From contig CAWEYR010000024.1 of assembly GCA_963813345.1 (NCBI GenBank), positions 1 to 64,000 on the forward strand: a DNA stretch of 64,000 nucleotides, in the 5' to 3' direction. Position 1 is the first letter of the stretch. Every line of letters starts with the position of its first letter. Position numbers and translations under genes: made by a program. A model generated the notes under the pieces. The model was not told the origin of the DNA and did no database searches. It saw nothing but the letters and a program-made list of their open reading frames with translations. Positions 51,261 through 61,083 of the stretch are shown here, piece after piece. The stretch comes from CAWDDA01 sp963813345 (GTDB taxonomy: Bacteria; Acidobacteriota; Blastocatellia; RBC074).

Positions 51261-52279
51261 TCACGCTGCATGGCCGTGCTGGTGGGCGTGGTGGCGGCGA
51301 GCGTCGATCGCTGCGCGCTGTGCTCGCGGGAGCTTCTTCCCAGTCAACTCTTCATAAACCTTTTCGACCTGTGCGGTGAATGACGAACCAACGTAACGTT
51401 CGATACGCTTGTTCGATTTGATTGTACTGCTCAAAGTATCAATCGACTTGCTCACGTCTTCAGGCGCTTTCTTCGCTTTGACAAGAGCTGATACCTCCGC
51501 ACGCAAACGGCTGAAGTAGAGCTGTTGGTCCTCGAGTAGAGCGCCGGCTGCGCGCTCTCCGTGGCCCGGACAGACGACAGTCGCGCCAAGCTTTCTCGCG
51601 AGATCAAGCGTCGCGATCCATTTTTCAATGTTGCCGTCACCGACGAAGTTGTAGGCTCCGTTTACGCAGACGTCGCCCGTGAACAGAATCTTCTCTTTCG
51701 GAAGCCACGCCACTGCATCGCCGTGAGTGTGCGCAATACCCAGGTGATGAAGCTCGACGCGATGCTTGCCATCGTCAAAATAAAGTTCGCGGGGAAAGAG
51801 CACGGAAGGATGTTTGAGCTTTGAGTCTCTTACATCGGGTCTCGTCTTCGCGGTGTCATTCCATCGGCCAGGCTCATATTTTTTCATCTCTTCGACGACA
51901 CCCGCGTGAGCGACTGGAGTTGCTCCATTCTCAACCCAAACCTGGTTTCCGTAAGCGTGATCGCCGTGGTGATGCGTGTCAAAGGCAAAGCGGATTGGCT
52001 TGTCGGTCAGAGCGCGGATCTTTGGAATGATCTCTTTTGCGCCGGACGGGAAGTTGCCGTCAATTACAAGCACGTAGTCTTCAAAGATGATCCAGCCATT
52101 ATTGCAGTGACCAACTGCGATGTTGCCCTCATGGAAGTAGACCCCGTCGCTTACGAGATCAACTTTGCCAACCTCGGCAACAGCGCCAACACCGCGGGCC
52201 ACCGCTCTTATGTTTGTGCACTCAGGCCAAGTATGGATGTTCCGCCGATGATCACCTCACGTCTACTTACCTTGCACAT
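51261..52279 (-). CDS. Metallo-beta-lactamase-fold hydrolase, Tat-exported, one frame break
   Basis: AAAGGAGG precedes MCKVSRREVIIGGTSILGLSAQT, a twin-arginine-like leader. The frame changes near 52210, after which the MBL domain is whole: FAFDTHHHGDHAYGNQVW (zinc site), LHHLGIAHTHGDAVAW, ILFTGDVCVNG and VVCPGHGERA. It ends with a His-rich tail (RRHHAHQHGH). It resembles class B beta-lactamase and quorum/hydrolase relatives; the substrate is unknown. It is divergent from the aminotransferase gene. Confidence 0.85.
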
Positions 52280-52403
52280 TTGAGAGAAGCCTCCTTTCAA
52301 AATCAGTGTTGACTGGCCGATAGTAAACCGAATCAAGTCAAACCTCGAATCACTCATCACTAATCCGTTGACACGCTTGTAATTCTTCACGTAGGTTACC
52401 CAT

Positions 52404-53747
52404 ATGAGCTCCCAAATATCGCAAGACGTCTCCGAGCTGACGGCAAAGTATACATTCGGCACCTGGCGTTTCCAGAAGGGCTGGAAACCTCTGCACATCG
52501 TGGATGCTGAAGGTTGCTATTTCATTGATGCGAACGGGAAGCGATACCTTGATTTCTCTGCCCAGCTGATGTGCGTTTCACTGGGTCATAAGAATCAGGC
52601 CGTCATCGACGCGATCGCGAATCAGGCTAACAAGCTGCCCTACATTGCTCCAGGATACGCTACCGACACGAGAGTGGAGTTGAGCCAGCTCCTCCTCGAA
52701 GTCCTCCCGGCGGGCCTCGAGAAATTCTTCTTCACTACCTCGGGCACAGAGGCCAACGAGGCAGCATTCAAGATCGCCAAGATGGTTACGGGCAGGACAA
52801 AGATCATTGCGCGGTACAGGTCCTATCACGGCTCGACTATGGGTTCGATTGCCGCGACTGGAGACATGCGACGATGGCCAATGGAACCCGGAGGGAAGAT
52901 ACCCGGGGTCATCTTTGCTCCGGAAGTCAACTGTTACGATTGTCCTATCAAGCATCACTATCCGGAATGCGGTATCGCCTGCGCAGACTACGTGGAACAC
53001 ATGATCGAAAACGAAGGTGACGTCGCTGCGATTATTGTCGAACCCGTGGTCGGCACTAACGGTGTTCTTGTTCCGCCAAAGGAATACATGCCCCGATTGC
53101 GGGAGATCTGCGATCGGCACGGCGTGCTATTAATCGCAGACGAAGTCATGAGCGGTTGGGGGCGTACAGGCCGATGGTTCGCAATGGATCACTGGGGGGT
53201 TAAGCCCGACATTCTCGTAACGGCCAAAGGCATCACCAGTGCATATATACCCCTGGGACTCTGCGCCACGACGGCAAAGATCGCTTCTTTCTTTGACGAT
53301 CACTTTTTCGCTCACGGTCATACATACGAAGCCCATCCGCTTACGCTGGCGCCGGCTATCGCGACGATCAAGGAAATGAAGCGCCTGAATCTGGTAGAGC
53401 GCTCAAGAGAGATGGGCGAGTATCTCGGGAAGAAGCTCTCCGAGCTGAAACCCCGGCATCCCGCGATCGGAGATGTACGCGGCTTAGGACTCTTTTGGGC
53501 CGTCGAGCTTGTTAAGGACCAGAAAGCTAAAACACCTTTCAACACCAAAGCAGACAAACTTGCGGGACGCCCATTGCTTGTCGACAGGATTGCTGCCCAG
53601 ATGATGCAAAATGGCGTCGCCATTCAGGCATGGCTGAGTCACTTTGTTATCGCCCCTCCCTTGATTATCACTCACGATGAGATCGATCAGGCAATTAGAG
53701 TATTTGACCAGGCACTAGAGCTCGCTGACCAGGATCTCGCCGGTTGA
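52404..53747 (+). CDS. Class III PLP-dependent aminotransferase
   Basis: Intact, 447 residues. The conserved blocks are EGCYFIDANGKRYLDFSAQ, FFTTSGTEANEAAFKIAK (phosphate), RYRSYHGSTMGS, VLLIADEVMSGWGRTG (Asp to pyridine N), and LVTAKGITSAYIPLG with the PLP Lys near residue 275. It resembles the taurine/beta-alanine:pyruvate group. The ATG lies 80 bp inside the divergent region with the MBL gene. The amino donor is not decided by sequence alone. Confidence 0.9.
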   Translation: MSSQISQDVSELTAKYTFGTWRFQKGWKPLHIVDAEGCYFIDANGKRYLDFSAQLMCVSLGHKNQAVIDAIANQANKLPYIAPGYATDTRVELSQLLLEVLPAGLEKFFFTTSGTEANEAAFKIAKMVTGRTKIIARYRSYHGSTMGSIAATGDMRRWPMEPGGKIPGVIFAPEVNCYDCPIKHHYPECGIACADYVEHMIENEGDVAAIIVEPVVGTNGVLVPPKEYMPRLREICDRHGVLLIADEVMSGWGRTGRWFAMDHWGVKPDILVTAKGITSAYIPLGLCATTAKIASFFDDHFFAHGHTYEAHPLTLAPAIATIKEMKRLNLVERSREMGEYLGKKLSELKPRHPAIGDVRGLGLFWAVELVKDQKAKTPFNTKADKLAGRPLLVDRIAAQMMQNGVAIQAWLSHFVIAPPLIITHDEIDQAIRVFDQALELADQDLAG

Positions 53748-54464
53748 TTGCCCGTAAGAGTTGTGATCAAACTTCGAATACACATCCTTGCGCTGTTCGT
53801 AGTCGTTGTTGTTTGCGCGAGTTCGCACGCGCAGGAAGACCTGGAGACGCAAAACCAGGTCTGGCCCGAGCTCGACGCCTTTGTTCATTTGAATCCGAAG
53901 CTCAGGCTTTTCTTCCTTGCAACTTTTTCGAAGGAGTCGGACTCAAGAGCACCATTTGAAGGACAGGTGGGAGCTCATATCGACTACATAGTCAACAAGA
54001 ATCTCATTCTCCGCACGGGCTACCGGTATGGTCACTCGCTCGGCGATACCAACGACCCGTTCTCAGAGCATCGATGGATCACCGAACAGACGTTGCGCTT
54101 GCCAATGACCTGGAATCTGCTGTTGAGTGATCGCAATCGGCAGGACTTTCGCTGGGTGGACGGCGAATACTCGTTCCGCTATCGCAACCGGCTTACGCTC
54201 GAGAGGGAGTTCGTGGTCAAGAACCGGTCACTAACCCCGTACGCATCGGGCGAACTCTATTACAACACGCGGTTCGATACGTGGAACCGCAATCGCTACG
54301 CTTTTGGTCTTCAGATTTCGATCGCCCGCCGGGGACCGGCTCTGCATTTACTCTCCCCCCGCAAGAATGTGGTAATCGACATATATTACATGAGGCAAAA
54401 CGACAGCCGATCTCTGCCTTACCATGTCAATGCGCTCGGTCTTGTAACCTTCCTCTACTTCTAG
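53748..54464 (+). CDS. DUF2490 outer-membrane barrel protein
   Basis: A TTG start at 53748 slightly precedes the signal peptide (IHILALFVVVVVCASSHAQ) and begins at the aminotransferase stop, so the two are coupled. The body shows DUF2490 features: ETQNQVWPELDAFVHLNPKLRLFFLATFSKE, LRTGYRYGH, SEHRWITEQTLRLPM, RFRYRNRLTLERE-like strands. It ends GLVTFLYF with terminal Phe. About 238 residues. Outer-membrane location is expected; the role is unknown. Confidence 0.75.
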   Translation: MPVRVVIKLRIHILALFVVVVVCASSHAQEDLETQNQVWPELDAFVHLNPKLRLFFLATFSKESDSRAPFEGQVGAHIDYIVNKNLILRTGYRYGHSLGDTNDPFSEHRWITEQTLRLPMTWNLLLSDRNRQDFRWVDGEYSFRYRNRLTLEREFVVKNRSLTPYASGELYYNTRFDTWNRNRYAFGLQISIARRGPALHLLSPRKNVVIDIYYMRQNDSRSLPYHVNALGLVTFLYF

Positions 54465-54574
54465 AAACCGCCCGGGAGCGCGAGGCGCCTCTCAAGGAGA
54501 ATTCAAAATCAGGGCAACCTTCTCCCCTTGAGCTCCGTATTTAGACTCTAGACCGACGTCTTCGGACTCCTCGA

Positions 54575-54675
54575 GGCTCCGGAGGAGCCTAATGTTTATA
54601 GTAACGATAGAAAAGGGTGGTACGAGCTCCGGAGGAGCGAATCGATTTCGAACCGTTCATGCCGCTCCTACCAAC
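54575..54675. repeat. Palindromic repeat, family 2, left half split by an insertion
   Basis: GGCTCCGGAGGAGCC, TAATGTTTATAGT, GAGCTCCGGAGGAGCG and CATGCCGCTCCT follow the same order as the left part of the intact copy at 27536. The expected CCGGAG continuation is absent here and resumes at 56603. Confidence 0.85.
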
Positions 54676-54732
54676 TTGACATATGGCACACCGGTTAAAC
54701 TAGCCGAAAATGCTGATGTCAAGGAGGTAAGA

Positions 54733-54927
54733 ATGGGCGTTCGTAACGTCAAGCGTTCGGAGCTCTTGCGCCTGCAGGAGAAGACTCTCGATGCGCAGTT
54801 TCTCACCACCATAGAGCAGGGCCTCAACTGTTCCGCTTTCGAGGCCAACGCAGTCCTCGATGTTGTCAAGGAAGTGTATTTCTCTTTTCTTGCTGACTCT
54901 GCAACTTCGCAGCCGCGTCCGGAATGA
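54733..54927 (+). CDS. Small protein, first gene of the DUF1670 element
   Basis: A textbook AAGGAGGT lies four bases before the ATG. The 64 residues (GVRNVKRSELLRLQEKTLDAQFLTTIEQGLNCSAFEANAVLDVVKEVYFSF) are helical. They end shortly before the next gene, so coupling is likely. The sequence resembles the N-terminal helices of DUF1670 proteins from memory. It may be a separated subunit of that protein. Confidence 0.7.
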   Translation: MGVRNVKRSELLRLQEKTLDAQFLTTIEQGLNCSAFEANAVLDVVKEVYFSFLADSATSQPRPE

Positions 54928-54943
54928 TGTCTCTGGTGGCTGT

Positions 54944-55588
54944 ATGCGCAGAGGAGCCAGCCGGCAAACCAATCAAGAAATGTGCGAAACGTGTCGGTAC
55001 TACTCACAGTTCATCCGGGGTGCTGAAGATGACCGATTGCTTAAGAACCAAGGGCCCGAGGCTTTTCGCCGAAAACGAATCCCCGAACTTTGTCAGGAAG
55101 CCCTCAGCCAAGGGGCTCTCTTGACGCGTGAAGATCTCGCCTATCGGGTCTTCTTCATAAGCCCGCGTACGATATCTCGTGATCTGGCCGCCATTCGTAA
55201 ACAGGATTCGCGCATGCCTCTTCCTCTCCGAAGCACCGTCCAGGACATTGGGCCTGTGCTCACTCATCGTGTCGAAATTGTCCGGCTTGCCCTCGCGGGA
55301 AAAACAATGACCGAAATTTGTCGCACGATGCGCCATTCTCCTAGCGCCGTAAGTAATTATGTCTCGACCTTTACTCGTGTCGCTCAGCTCGCCGAACGCA
55401 GAATTAGTATCCCTCAGATCGCTTTTCTCCTGGCTCGCAGCCGCTCACTCATCAATTCCTATTTGGAACTGCTCTCTCAGGCCAAAGAGGATGAGAATTC
55501 AAGATATCACCTCGAGCAACTGCTGACATTTGGCAAACCTCCCCCAGTGCGTGGCCAAAAAAAACGAACAAAGCAGGAGGTGCGATGA
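54944..55588 (+). CDS. DUF1670-like multi-HTH protein 1
   Basis: The start is taken as ATG 54944, 17 bp after the small gene. Three HTH-like units are visible: ALLTREDLAYRVFFISPRTISRDLAAI; MTEICRTMRHSPSAVSNYVSTFTRV; and ISIPQIAFLLARSRSLINSYLEL. The bridge LPLRSTVQDIGPVLTHRVEIV matches the corresponding bridge in the next gene, so the two are paralogues. Cys pair CETC near the start could bind metal. The tail is very basic (KKRTKQEVR). It overlaps the next start by ATGA. A DNA-binding role is inferred. Confidence 0.75.
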   Translation: MRRGASRQTNQEMCETCRYYSQFIRGAEDDRLLKNQGPEAFRRKRIPELCQEALSQGALLTREDLAYRVFFISPRTISRDLAAIRKQDSRMPLPLRSTVQDIGPVLTHRVEIVRLALAGKTMTEICRTMRHSPSAVSNYVSTFTRVAQLAERRISIPQIAFLLARSRSLINSYLELLSQAKEDENSRYHLEQLLTFGKPPPVRGQKKRTKQEVR

Positions 55589-56356
55589 GTGCTCAACCCG
55601 ATTTTGTTCACAAGAGATTCTCGCCCATGCGCCAGAAAACCCTGCGAAATGCCCTTGCTCAGCGACTGCGCAGGGAGTTTCCGCGACTCGGTGGCGATCG
55701 CATCCTCAATCTTTGCGCCGAAATGATTCTTGAAGTGGTCGAAAGTCACCTCCGTCCCATAGCCACTGTTAGACACGGCCAGGTGGTCTGGATGGCCATC
55801 AGTCGTGATGATCCACCGAGCCGTGGAAAACGCATCACCCATACCGATCTCGTGCCGGTTGTCCTCAACTCTGAGCACCGGCGAGGACATTGACGCCGTA
55901 CTCGAAAGGAAACTTCCACAAGCACGACTATTAACCAAAGCTCTGCGCCTTTGTGAGGAGGCGCATAGCCAGGGTGGCCTCCTGAGTAACTGCGATTTAT
56001 CTCAGCTGCTCAACAGACCAGACTCTCAGATTGCCTCTCTCATTGCTCTTCACGAACGGGAAAACCAACGTATCGTGCCGCGCCGCGGGACTCTCCACGA
56101 TATGGGCACTGCAATCACGCATAAGGGAATCATCTGCTGGAAGCATTATGTCGAAGGCAAACCCCAGGATCAGATTGCCCGTGAAACCCACCATTCTCTC
56201 TCGGCCGTTGACAACTATCTTGGAAAGTTTGATCGCGTTCGTCATTGCCTTGCTCAAGGCCTCAATCCCACAGAGATCGCATTCACTCTTAATTGCTCAC
56301 TCGGTTTGGTCAACCAATACATCTTGATTGACAAGCGCATCCCAACATCATCATAA
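55585..56356 (+). CDS. DUF1670-like multi-HTH protein 2, one frame break
   Basis: The ATGA overlap indicates coupled translation. The N-terminal domain (FVHKRFSPMRQKTLRNALAQRLRREF; DRILNLCAEMILEVVESHL; RPIATVRHGQVVWMAISRDDPPS) is absent from protein 1. A one-base change near 55870 joins DLVPVV to TLSTGEDIDAVLERK. Then come HTH units LLSNCDLSQLLNRPDSQIASLIAL, PQDQIARETHHSLSAVDNYLGKFDRV and LNPTEIAFTLNCSLGLVNQYI. The overall shape matches DUF1670. Function is unknown. Confidence 0.75.
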
Positions 56357-56600
56357 ACGCAAAGGAAAGGAACCAACATCTTCGTGACAAACACCCCAAG
56401 ACAACAGACCAGCCGGTCAAAACGAAACGGAATCTAATCAAGCGATTCAAATGCTCGAACCGATAGCCGCCTATTACCACTTTTACTTGCGAGTATTTTC
56501 TTCCTCTAAAGGGGTTTTCGGGCGTCTTCTGGGACATACGGGGCAATTTCCACTTTGCGCCCCAAAACGACAAAACCAAAACCGGTGTGCCATATGTCAA

Positions 56601-56661
56601 CATCTCCGGAGCTGCATTATTTCTTCGCTTATTACTATAAACATTCGGCTCCTCCGGAGCC
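56601..56661. repeat. Palindromic repeat, family 2, right half
   Basis: TCTCCGGAGCTG, then TTACTATAAACATTCGGCTC and CTCCGGAGCC. It completes the half-copy at 54575-54675; joined, the two give the layout of the intact copy at 27536. Confidence 0.85.
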
Positions 56662-56735
56662 GGCTTGAGATTGGACATTTGCGGGGGGCTCGGGCCTCCA
56701 GCCGCGGTAGCTCGCACATGACCAACTGCGCCAGT

Positions 56736-56813
56736 GTCAGTAGCCCGACCGTTAGGGAGGGCTTGCGACACACCCGCGCTGTGCAAGCCCTCCCTCACGG
56801 TCGGGCTACTGAC
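56736..56813. repeat. Palindromic repeat, family 5
   Basis: Arms GTCAGTAGCCCGACCGTTAG-GGAGGGCTTGC and their complement pair almost perfectly around a 16-nt loop. It lies 46 bp before the amidohydrolase start. It is a single copy in this window but has the form of a dispersed hairpin element. Confidence 0.8.
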
Positions 56814-56859
56814 GCGCATGGCAGCTACGGCGGTGACTGTTTTGAGGAGGAAGCTCGTA

Positions 56860-58207
56860 TGAGTAAGTCAAAATATGTTGTTGCGTTGTCAGTCATTTTG
56901 ACAGTGGCCACGTTTACTCAGGTCTCAAACCAGGCCAACCCCATCGATGTCGAAGGCGGCGGTCACGACTTTCGTTAACGTGAATGTGCTGCCAATGGAT
57001 CGCGGGCATATTCTGGGGGCCAGACCGTGATTGTGCGTGACGGCCGAATCGCTGAGATCGGATCAAAAGAGCGCATCAAAGTTCCGGAAGTTGCCGAACG
57101 GATCGACGGAGCGGGGAAGTATCTGATGCCAGGGAATGGCCGAGATGCACGGACATATTCCACCTCCTCAGGCTCCAAAGGCATACACCGAATCCGTACT
57201 CTTCCTGTATGTGGCTAATGGAATCACCACTGTTCGCGGAATGCTGGGCGCTCCAAATCAACTGGAGCTGCGCGACCGCACGAATCGAGGAGGCTGATTG
57301 GTCCGACGCTCTACCTTGCGGGTCCGAGTTTCAACGGAAACTCGGTGAATTCGCCCGAACAGGCAGTGTCAATGGTCCGTGCACAAAAGGCCGAAGGGTG
57401 GGACCTGTTGAAGGTTCATCCCGGCCTTACGCGCGACGAGTACAATGCGATGGCTCGGACTGCGAAGGAAGTCGGAATTCGATTTGGCGGTAATGTTACG
57501 GCTGAGGTTGGAATATTCCACGCCCTCGAGATGGGACAGGAGACCATCGATCACGTCGACGGATACCTTGAATATCTGAACGGTGATGCCGCCAGTGTCG
57601 ATGAAGCAGAGCTTGCCGATCTTGTTCGTCGTACCAAAGCTTCCGGTGCATGGATAGTTCCGACGATGGCACTGTGGGAAACCCTCATAGGTTTGACCAG
57701 CTTTGAAACGCTCGACGCTACGGAATTGAAGTACACGCCTCTTCAGCAGGTTGAGCAGTGGAAAACGGCTCCACGAGCGTCTCGCACAGCCTGGATTCGA
57801 TCGGAAGAAAGCCGAGTTGATCGCCAACAATCGCAAACGAACGCTGAAGGCGTTATTTGATGGAGGGGTGCCGCTACTCTTTGGTACTGATGCACCACAA
57901 CAGGTCAGCGTTCCGGGATTCTCGATTCACCGCGAGATTGCTGTCATGGCTCAGAGCGGGGTGACGCCAAATCAGATTCTCCAGTCGGGTACGAAGAATG
58001 TTGGTGATTATTTCAAAGGTAAAGATAAGTTCGGGACGGTTGAGGTGGGGAAGCGTGCCGACCTGATTCTCCTGGATGGGAATCCGTTGAAGGTACTCAC
58101 TACGCTTTCACGTCCTTCCCGGTGTGATGTTGCGCGGCCAATGGCTGCCCGCAAGTGAGATCAAGCGAAAACTCGACGAGATCGCTGCGTCGATCCGCAC
58201 ACCTTGA
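56860..58207 (+). CDS. Amidohydrolase (imidazolonepropionase-like), about five frame breaks
   Basis: A signal peptide (YVVALSVILTVATFTQVSNQ) follows ATG 56860. In successive frames come GQTVIVRDGRIAEIGSKERI, the MPGMAEMHGH-like metal site (near 57130, broken), GITTVRGMLGAPNQLELRD, QKAEGWDLLKVHPGLTRDEYNAMA, QETIDHVDGYLEYL, LFGTDAPQQVSVPGFSIHRE (metal Asp) and VEVGKRADLILLDGNPL. All hallmarks of secreted amidohydrolases of the HutI/prolidase-like group are present, but the reading frame breaks near 56970, 57130, 57290, 57765 and 58095. It may be a pseudogene. Confidence 0.75.
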
Positions 58208-58222
58208 TAGAAGGGGGAGGTC

Positions 58223-59732
58223 ATGATGAACACGAAATGGTGGTCTCTCCTTTTTCTTCTGACAGGATTAGTCAGCCTTTCACTTCCTTCTGCCGGATTT
58301 CGGACAAGTCTTGCACGAGTATCCCCGGTCAGTATTTCGGTGCAAGCAGGTTCGCTGAAACCTGCGGAAATGCAGGCTGATTTCGATCTCATGCGAAAAG
58401 CCCTCGAGGAAGCGCATACGGGTCTCTACCGCTATTCGACGACCGCTGAAATGAAGAAGATATTCGATTCACAGCGAGCAAAGCTCACTAAAGAAATGAC
58501 AGCCGGGAGTTTATCAACCTGCTCAGAGAGACTCTCGCGCACATTCGATGTGGCCATACAAGTGTTTCGCCGGATCCGTCCGTCCCGGGAGGCAGAGCCA
58601 GGTTACCGATGCTTCCCTTGAAAGTGAATCTCGAGGGAACCAGGCTGTTCGTACTACTCAATGAGTCAGCGGAAAATCAGACAATCGTACCGAAATGGAG
58701 ATCCTCGAGATCAACGGTAAGAAGGTACGGGACATCATCGCACTCGTGTCGCTGAAAATGCCGGCTGACGGTGACATCGAATCGGGAAAACGAGTCCGTA
58801 TCCAACGTAATTTTCCGCTCTACTTTACTCTCTTCGTGGACCAATCGACCGACTTCACGATCAAAGCACGCGATCCAAAAGGAACGGAAGTAACCGCGAC
58901 GTTGCCGGGCGTGCTGGATTCCGACAGAAGCAAAAACCAGAACAGTGTGAATCGCGCGGCGAAAGAGAATCTGGAGAAGCTCGAATGGTCTCGAGAGAAC
59001 GTGGCAATGCGTTTCTTGAAAGATCCCGAGATCGCCCAAATTCGGTTTCGCGGATTTACATCGCGGGAATACCCACAAAGCATCGAGACTTCATTCCAGA
59101 CGCTCAGGGAAAAGAGAACGAAGGCGCTCATTCTGGATTTACGGGGAAATGGCGGAGGGGCCGATATGTTTGGTGCGATGCTCGTCTCATACCTCACTGA
59201 CAAGCCTTTCCGGTACTTTGATCACATTAACGTCAAGACGATAGACCCTTCGTTCAAACAATTCTCAGACTGGCGGGCTGATCGTGACGGCGATCTCAAG
59301 AACGGCGTCAAGCCGAATCCGACCGGAGGCTACCTCGTGACGGAGAAACTCCATCCGGGCGTCGCTGAACAACAGCCAGGCAAGTATCCGTTCCTCGGCA
59401 AAGTCTTTATTCTGATTGACGGTGGGACTTTCTCGACGGCCGCGGATTTCACAGCAGTTACTCATCATCTGAAGCGGGCTACATTCATCGGCGAGGAAAC
59501 TGGTGGTGGTTACTATGGAAACAACTCGGGGATGCAGGCGATCGTCACGCTCCCCAACTCGAAAGCTCGCGTCACCGTGCCGATGTACGAATACTGGAAT
59601 GCAGTGCCAGGCTATAGCGGCAAACGGCGCGGGACTATTCCCGAACACGTCGTGGAGACAAGAACATCCGATTTGTTACGCGGGTTCGACCAGCAGCTCG
59701 ACTTCGCGTTAAAGCTCGCATCAGGGAACTGA
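58223..59732 (+). CDS. S41-family (tail-specific-like) peptidase, frame breaks in N-terminal half
   Basis: A signal peptide (WWSLLFLLTGLVSLSLPSAG) is followed by a helical domain (LKPAEMQADFDLMRKALEEAHTGLYRY). Breaks near 58500, 58595 and 58690 interrupt the next part. A PDZ-like stretch (MEILEINGKKVRDIIALV) precedes the protease core ALILDLRGNGGGADMFGAML and ILIDGGTFSTAADFTAVTHH with the catalytic Ser in GTFSTA, then GEETGGGYYGNNSG. It probably degrades or processes periplasmic proteins. Confidence 0.85.
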
Positions 59733-59760
59733 AGAACTGTACTCGTGATTGAGCTCGGGT

Positions 59761-59985
59761 TGACGCCGGAGGCGTTAAAGATCGTAGCCAGGGGTTGAGT
59801 CTTCGAAACCCCTGGTTGCATTGTGCGAGAGATAGTGCATCCCGGAGGGATGCCAGAAACATATGGTGAAACCTATCGTCGCTTCTCGCATCCCTTCGGG
59901 ATGCAATTTGTCAATGAAATCAATCCAGGGGTTTCGAAGACTCAACCCCTGGCTACGTTCTCCCACCGCTCCGCGGTGATTGCGC
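59761..59985. repeat. Palindromic repeat, family 3, copy B
   Basis: Same outer arms (TAGCCAGGGGTTGAGTCTTC and complement) and inner GCATCCCGGAGGGATGC arms as the copy at 13300. The stretch between arms differs. It follows the S41 gene by about 30 bp and precedes the convergent ada gene. Confidence 0.85.
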
Positions 59986-60012
59986 AGCGAAATTACCGCA
60001 TCTCAGGCGGTC

Positions 60013-61083
60013 CTACCTACTTCGCTTCTCCTGATCGAGAAGTTTTTGTTTTCGATCGGTGCCCCATCGATAGCCGCTCAATGCTCCGTCATTGCGGACG
60101 ACGCGATGGCATGGTGTCACAAGCGCGACAGGGTTTGAGGCACAAGCACGGGCGACGGCTCTGGTTGCACGCGGCCGGCCGAGACGCGTTGCGATCTCGG
60201 CGTACGAGCGCGTTTCTCCAAAAGGAATCCTCCTCAGTTCTTCCCAGACCAGCAGCTGGAAGGCAGTTGCCTGAAGGTCCAGCGGCAATTCAAGGTTCGG
60301 TTTGTTTCCATTCAAATGATCGAGCAAATCCGACACCCATTCGCGAAGTCCTGTCTCATCTTCTCTGATGACAGCCTTAGGGTACTCACGCTCGAGAGAT
60401 GAAGCGAGAATGCTATCGGTATCTCCAAATGCTATCGAACAGACACCGCGATCGGTTCGCGCTACGAGCAACCTTCCCAAATGAGAATCAGTGATAGTGA
60501 ACGATATCGCCATACCTTGTCCCCCTTTTCGGTATGTCGCCGGAGTCATTCCGAGCTTTGCCTGTGCGCCCTCGTAGAGCCGGCTGCTCGAGCCGTAACC
60601 GGCATCATAAAGTGATTGCGTGACGTCATCCCCGTTCCGGAGATTTGCTTTGAAATGTTTCATTCGAAGTCCTGCCGAATACTGCCTGGGAGTAATGCCG
60701 GCGACGCTTTTGAAAATGCGTTGCAGTCTAAAGGGACTGACACCAAGCTGACCGGCGAGCTCGCGAAGCGAATGCCCAACATCTGAGTTCGTTTCAAGCA
60801 ACCGGCAAGTGCGCATCGTGAGTTCAACTTTCGGATCTGCCGCAGTCTGGCTGTCCGCGTGACAGCGGAGGCATTCACGAAAGCCGCAGCGCTTTGCCTG
60901 TTCAATTGACGAAAAGAAGAGAACGTTGTTTCGATGAGGGCGTCGCGAGGGGCAGGACGGGCGGCAATAGACACCGGTCGTGTTGACAGCATAAACAAAA
61001 GTCCCATTGAAACGCGCATCTCGATCCGCTACTGCCTGCCATTTGATGTCATCTCCAACTGCGCTCATCTGACCAACCGACAT
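60013..61083 (-). CDS. ada: Bifunctional Ada: alkyl-DNA repair and regulator
   Basis: Intact, 356 residues. The N-terminal methylphosphotriester domain holds the zinc Cys set (VYCRPSCPSRRPHRNN; RECLRCHADS). An AraC-type HTH follows (LRELAGQLGVSPFRLQRIFKSVAGITPRQY). The methyltransferase domain ends with LVTPCHRVVRNDGALSGYRWG; the acceptor Cys is about residue 325. It repairs O6-methylguanine and phosphotriesters and then activates its own regulon. Confidence 0.93.
   Translation of the reverse strand: MSVGQMSAVGDDIKWQAVADRDARFNGTFVYAVNTTGVYCRPSCPSRRPHRNNVLFFSSIEQAKRCGFRECLRCHADSQTAADPKVELTMRTCRLLETNSDVGHSLRELAGQLGVSPFRLQRIFKSVAGITPRQYSAGLRMKHFKANLRNGDDVTQSLYDAGYGSSSRLYEGAQAKLGMTPATYRKGGQGMAISFTITDSHLGRLLVARTDRGVCSIAFGDTDSILASSLEREYPKAVIREDETGLREWVSDLLDHLNGNKPNLELPLDLQATAFQLLVWEELRRIPFGETRSYAEIATRLGRPRATRAVARACASNPVALVTPCHRVVRNDGALSGYRWGTDRKQKLLDQEKRSR

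Larger units (their letters stand above)
54676..56600 (+). mobile_element. DUF1670-bearing element with 21-bp terminal inverted repeats
   Basis: The left end TTGACATATGGCACACCGGT(T) at 54676-54696 has its perfect complement (A)ACCGGTGTGCCATATGTCAA at 56580-56600. Between them are a 64-residue ORF and two tandem DUF1670-like genes, all in one direction. There is no DDE, tyrosine or serine recombinase pattern. The element interrupts a family 2 palindromic repeat whose halves flank it; a 2-bp target duplication (CT) is possible. This is direct evidence of insertion. How it moves is unknown. Confidence 0.8.

Noticed and set aside
54592..54732. Longer N-terminus for the small gene of the DUF1670 element
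   Set aside because: It would run through the palindromic repeat and the terminal inverted repeat; the AAGGAGGT site fixes the start at 54733.
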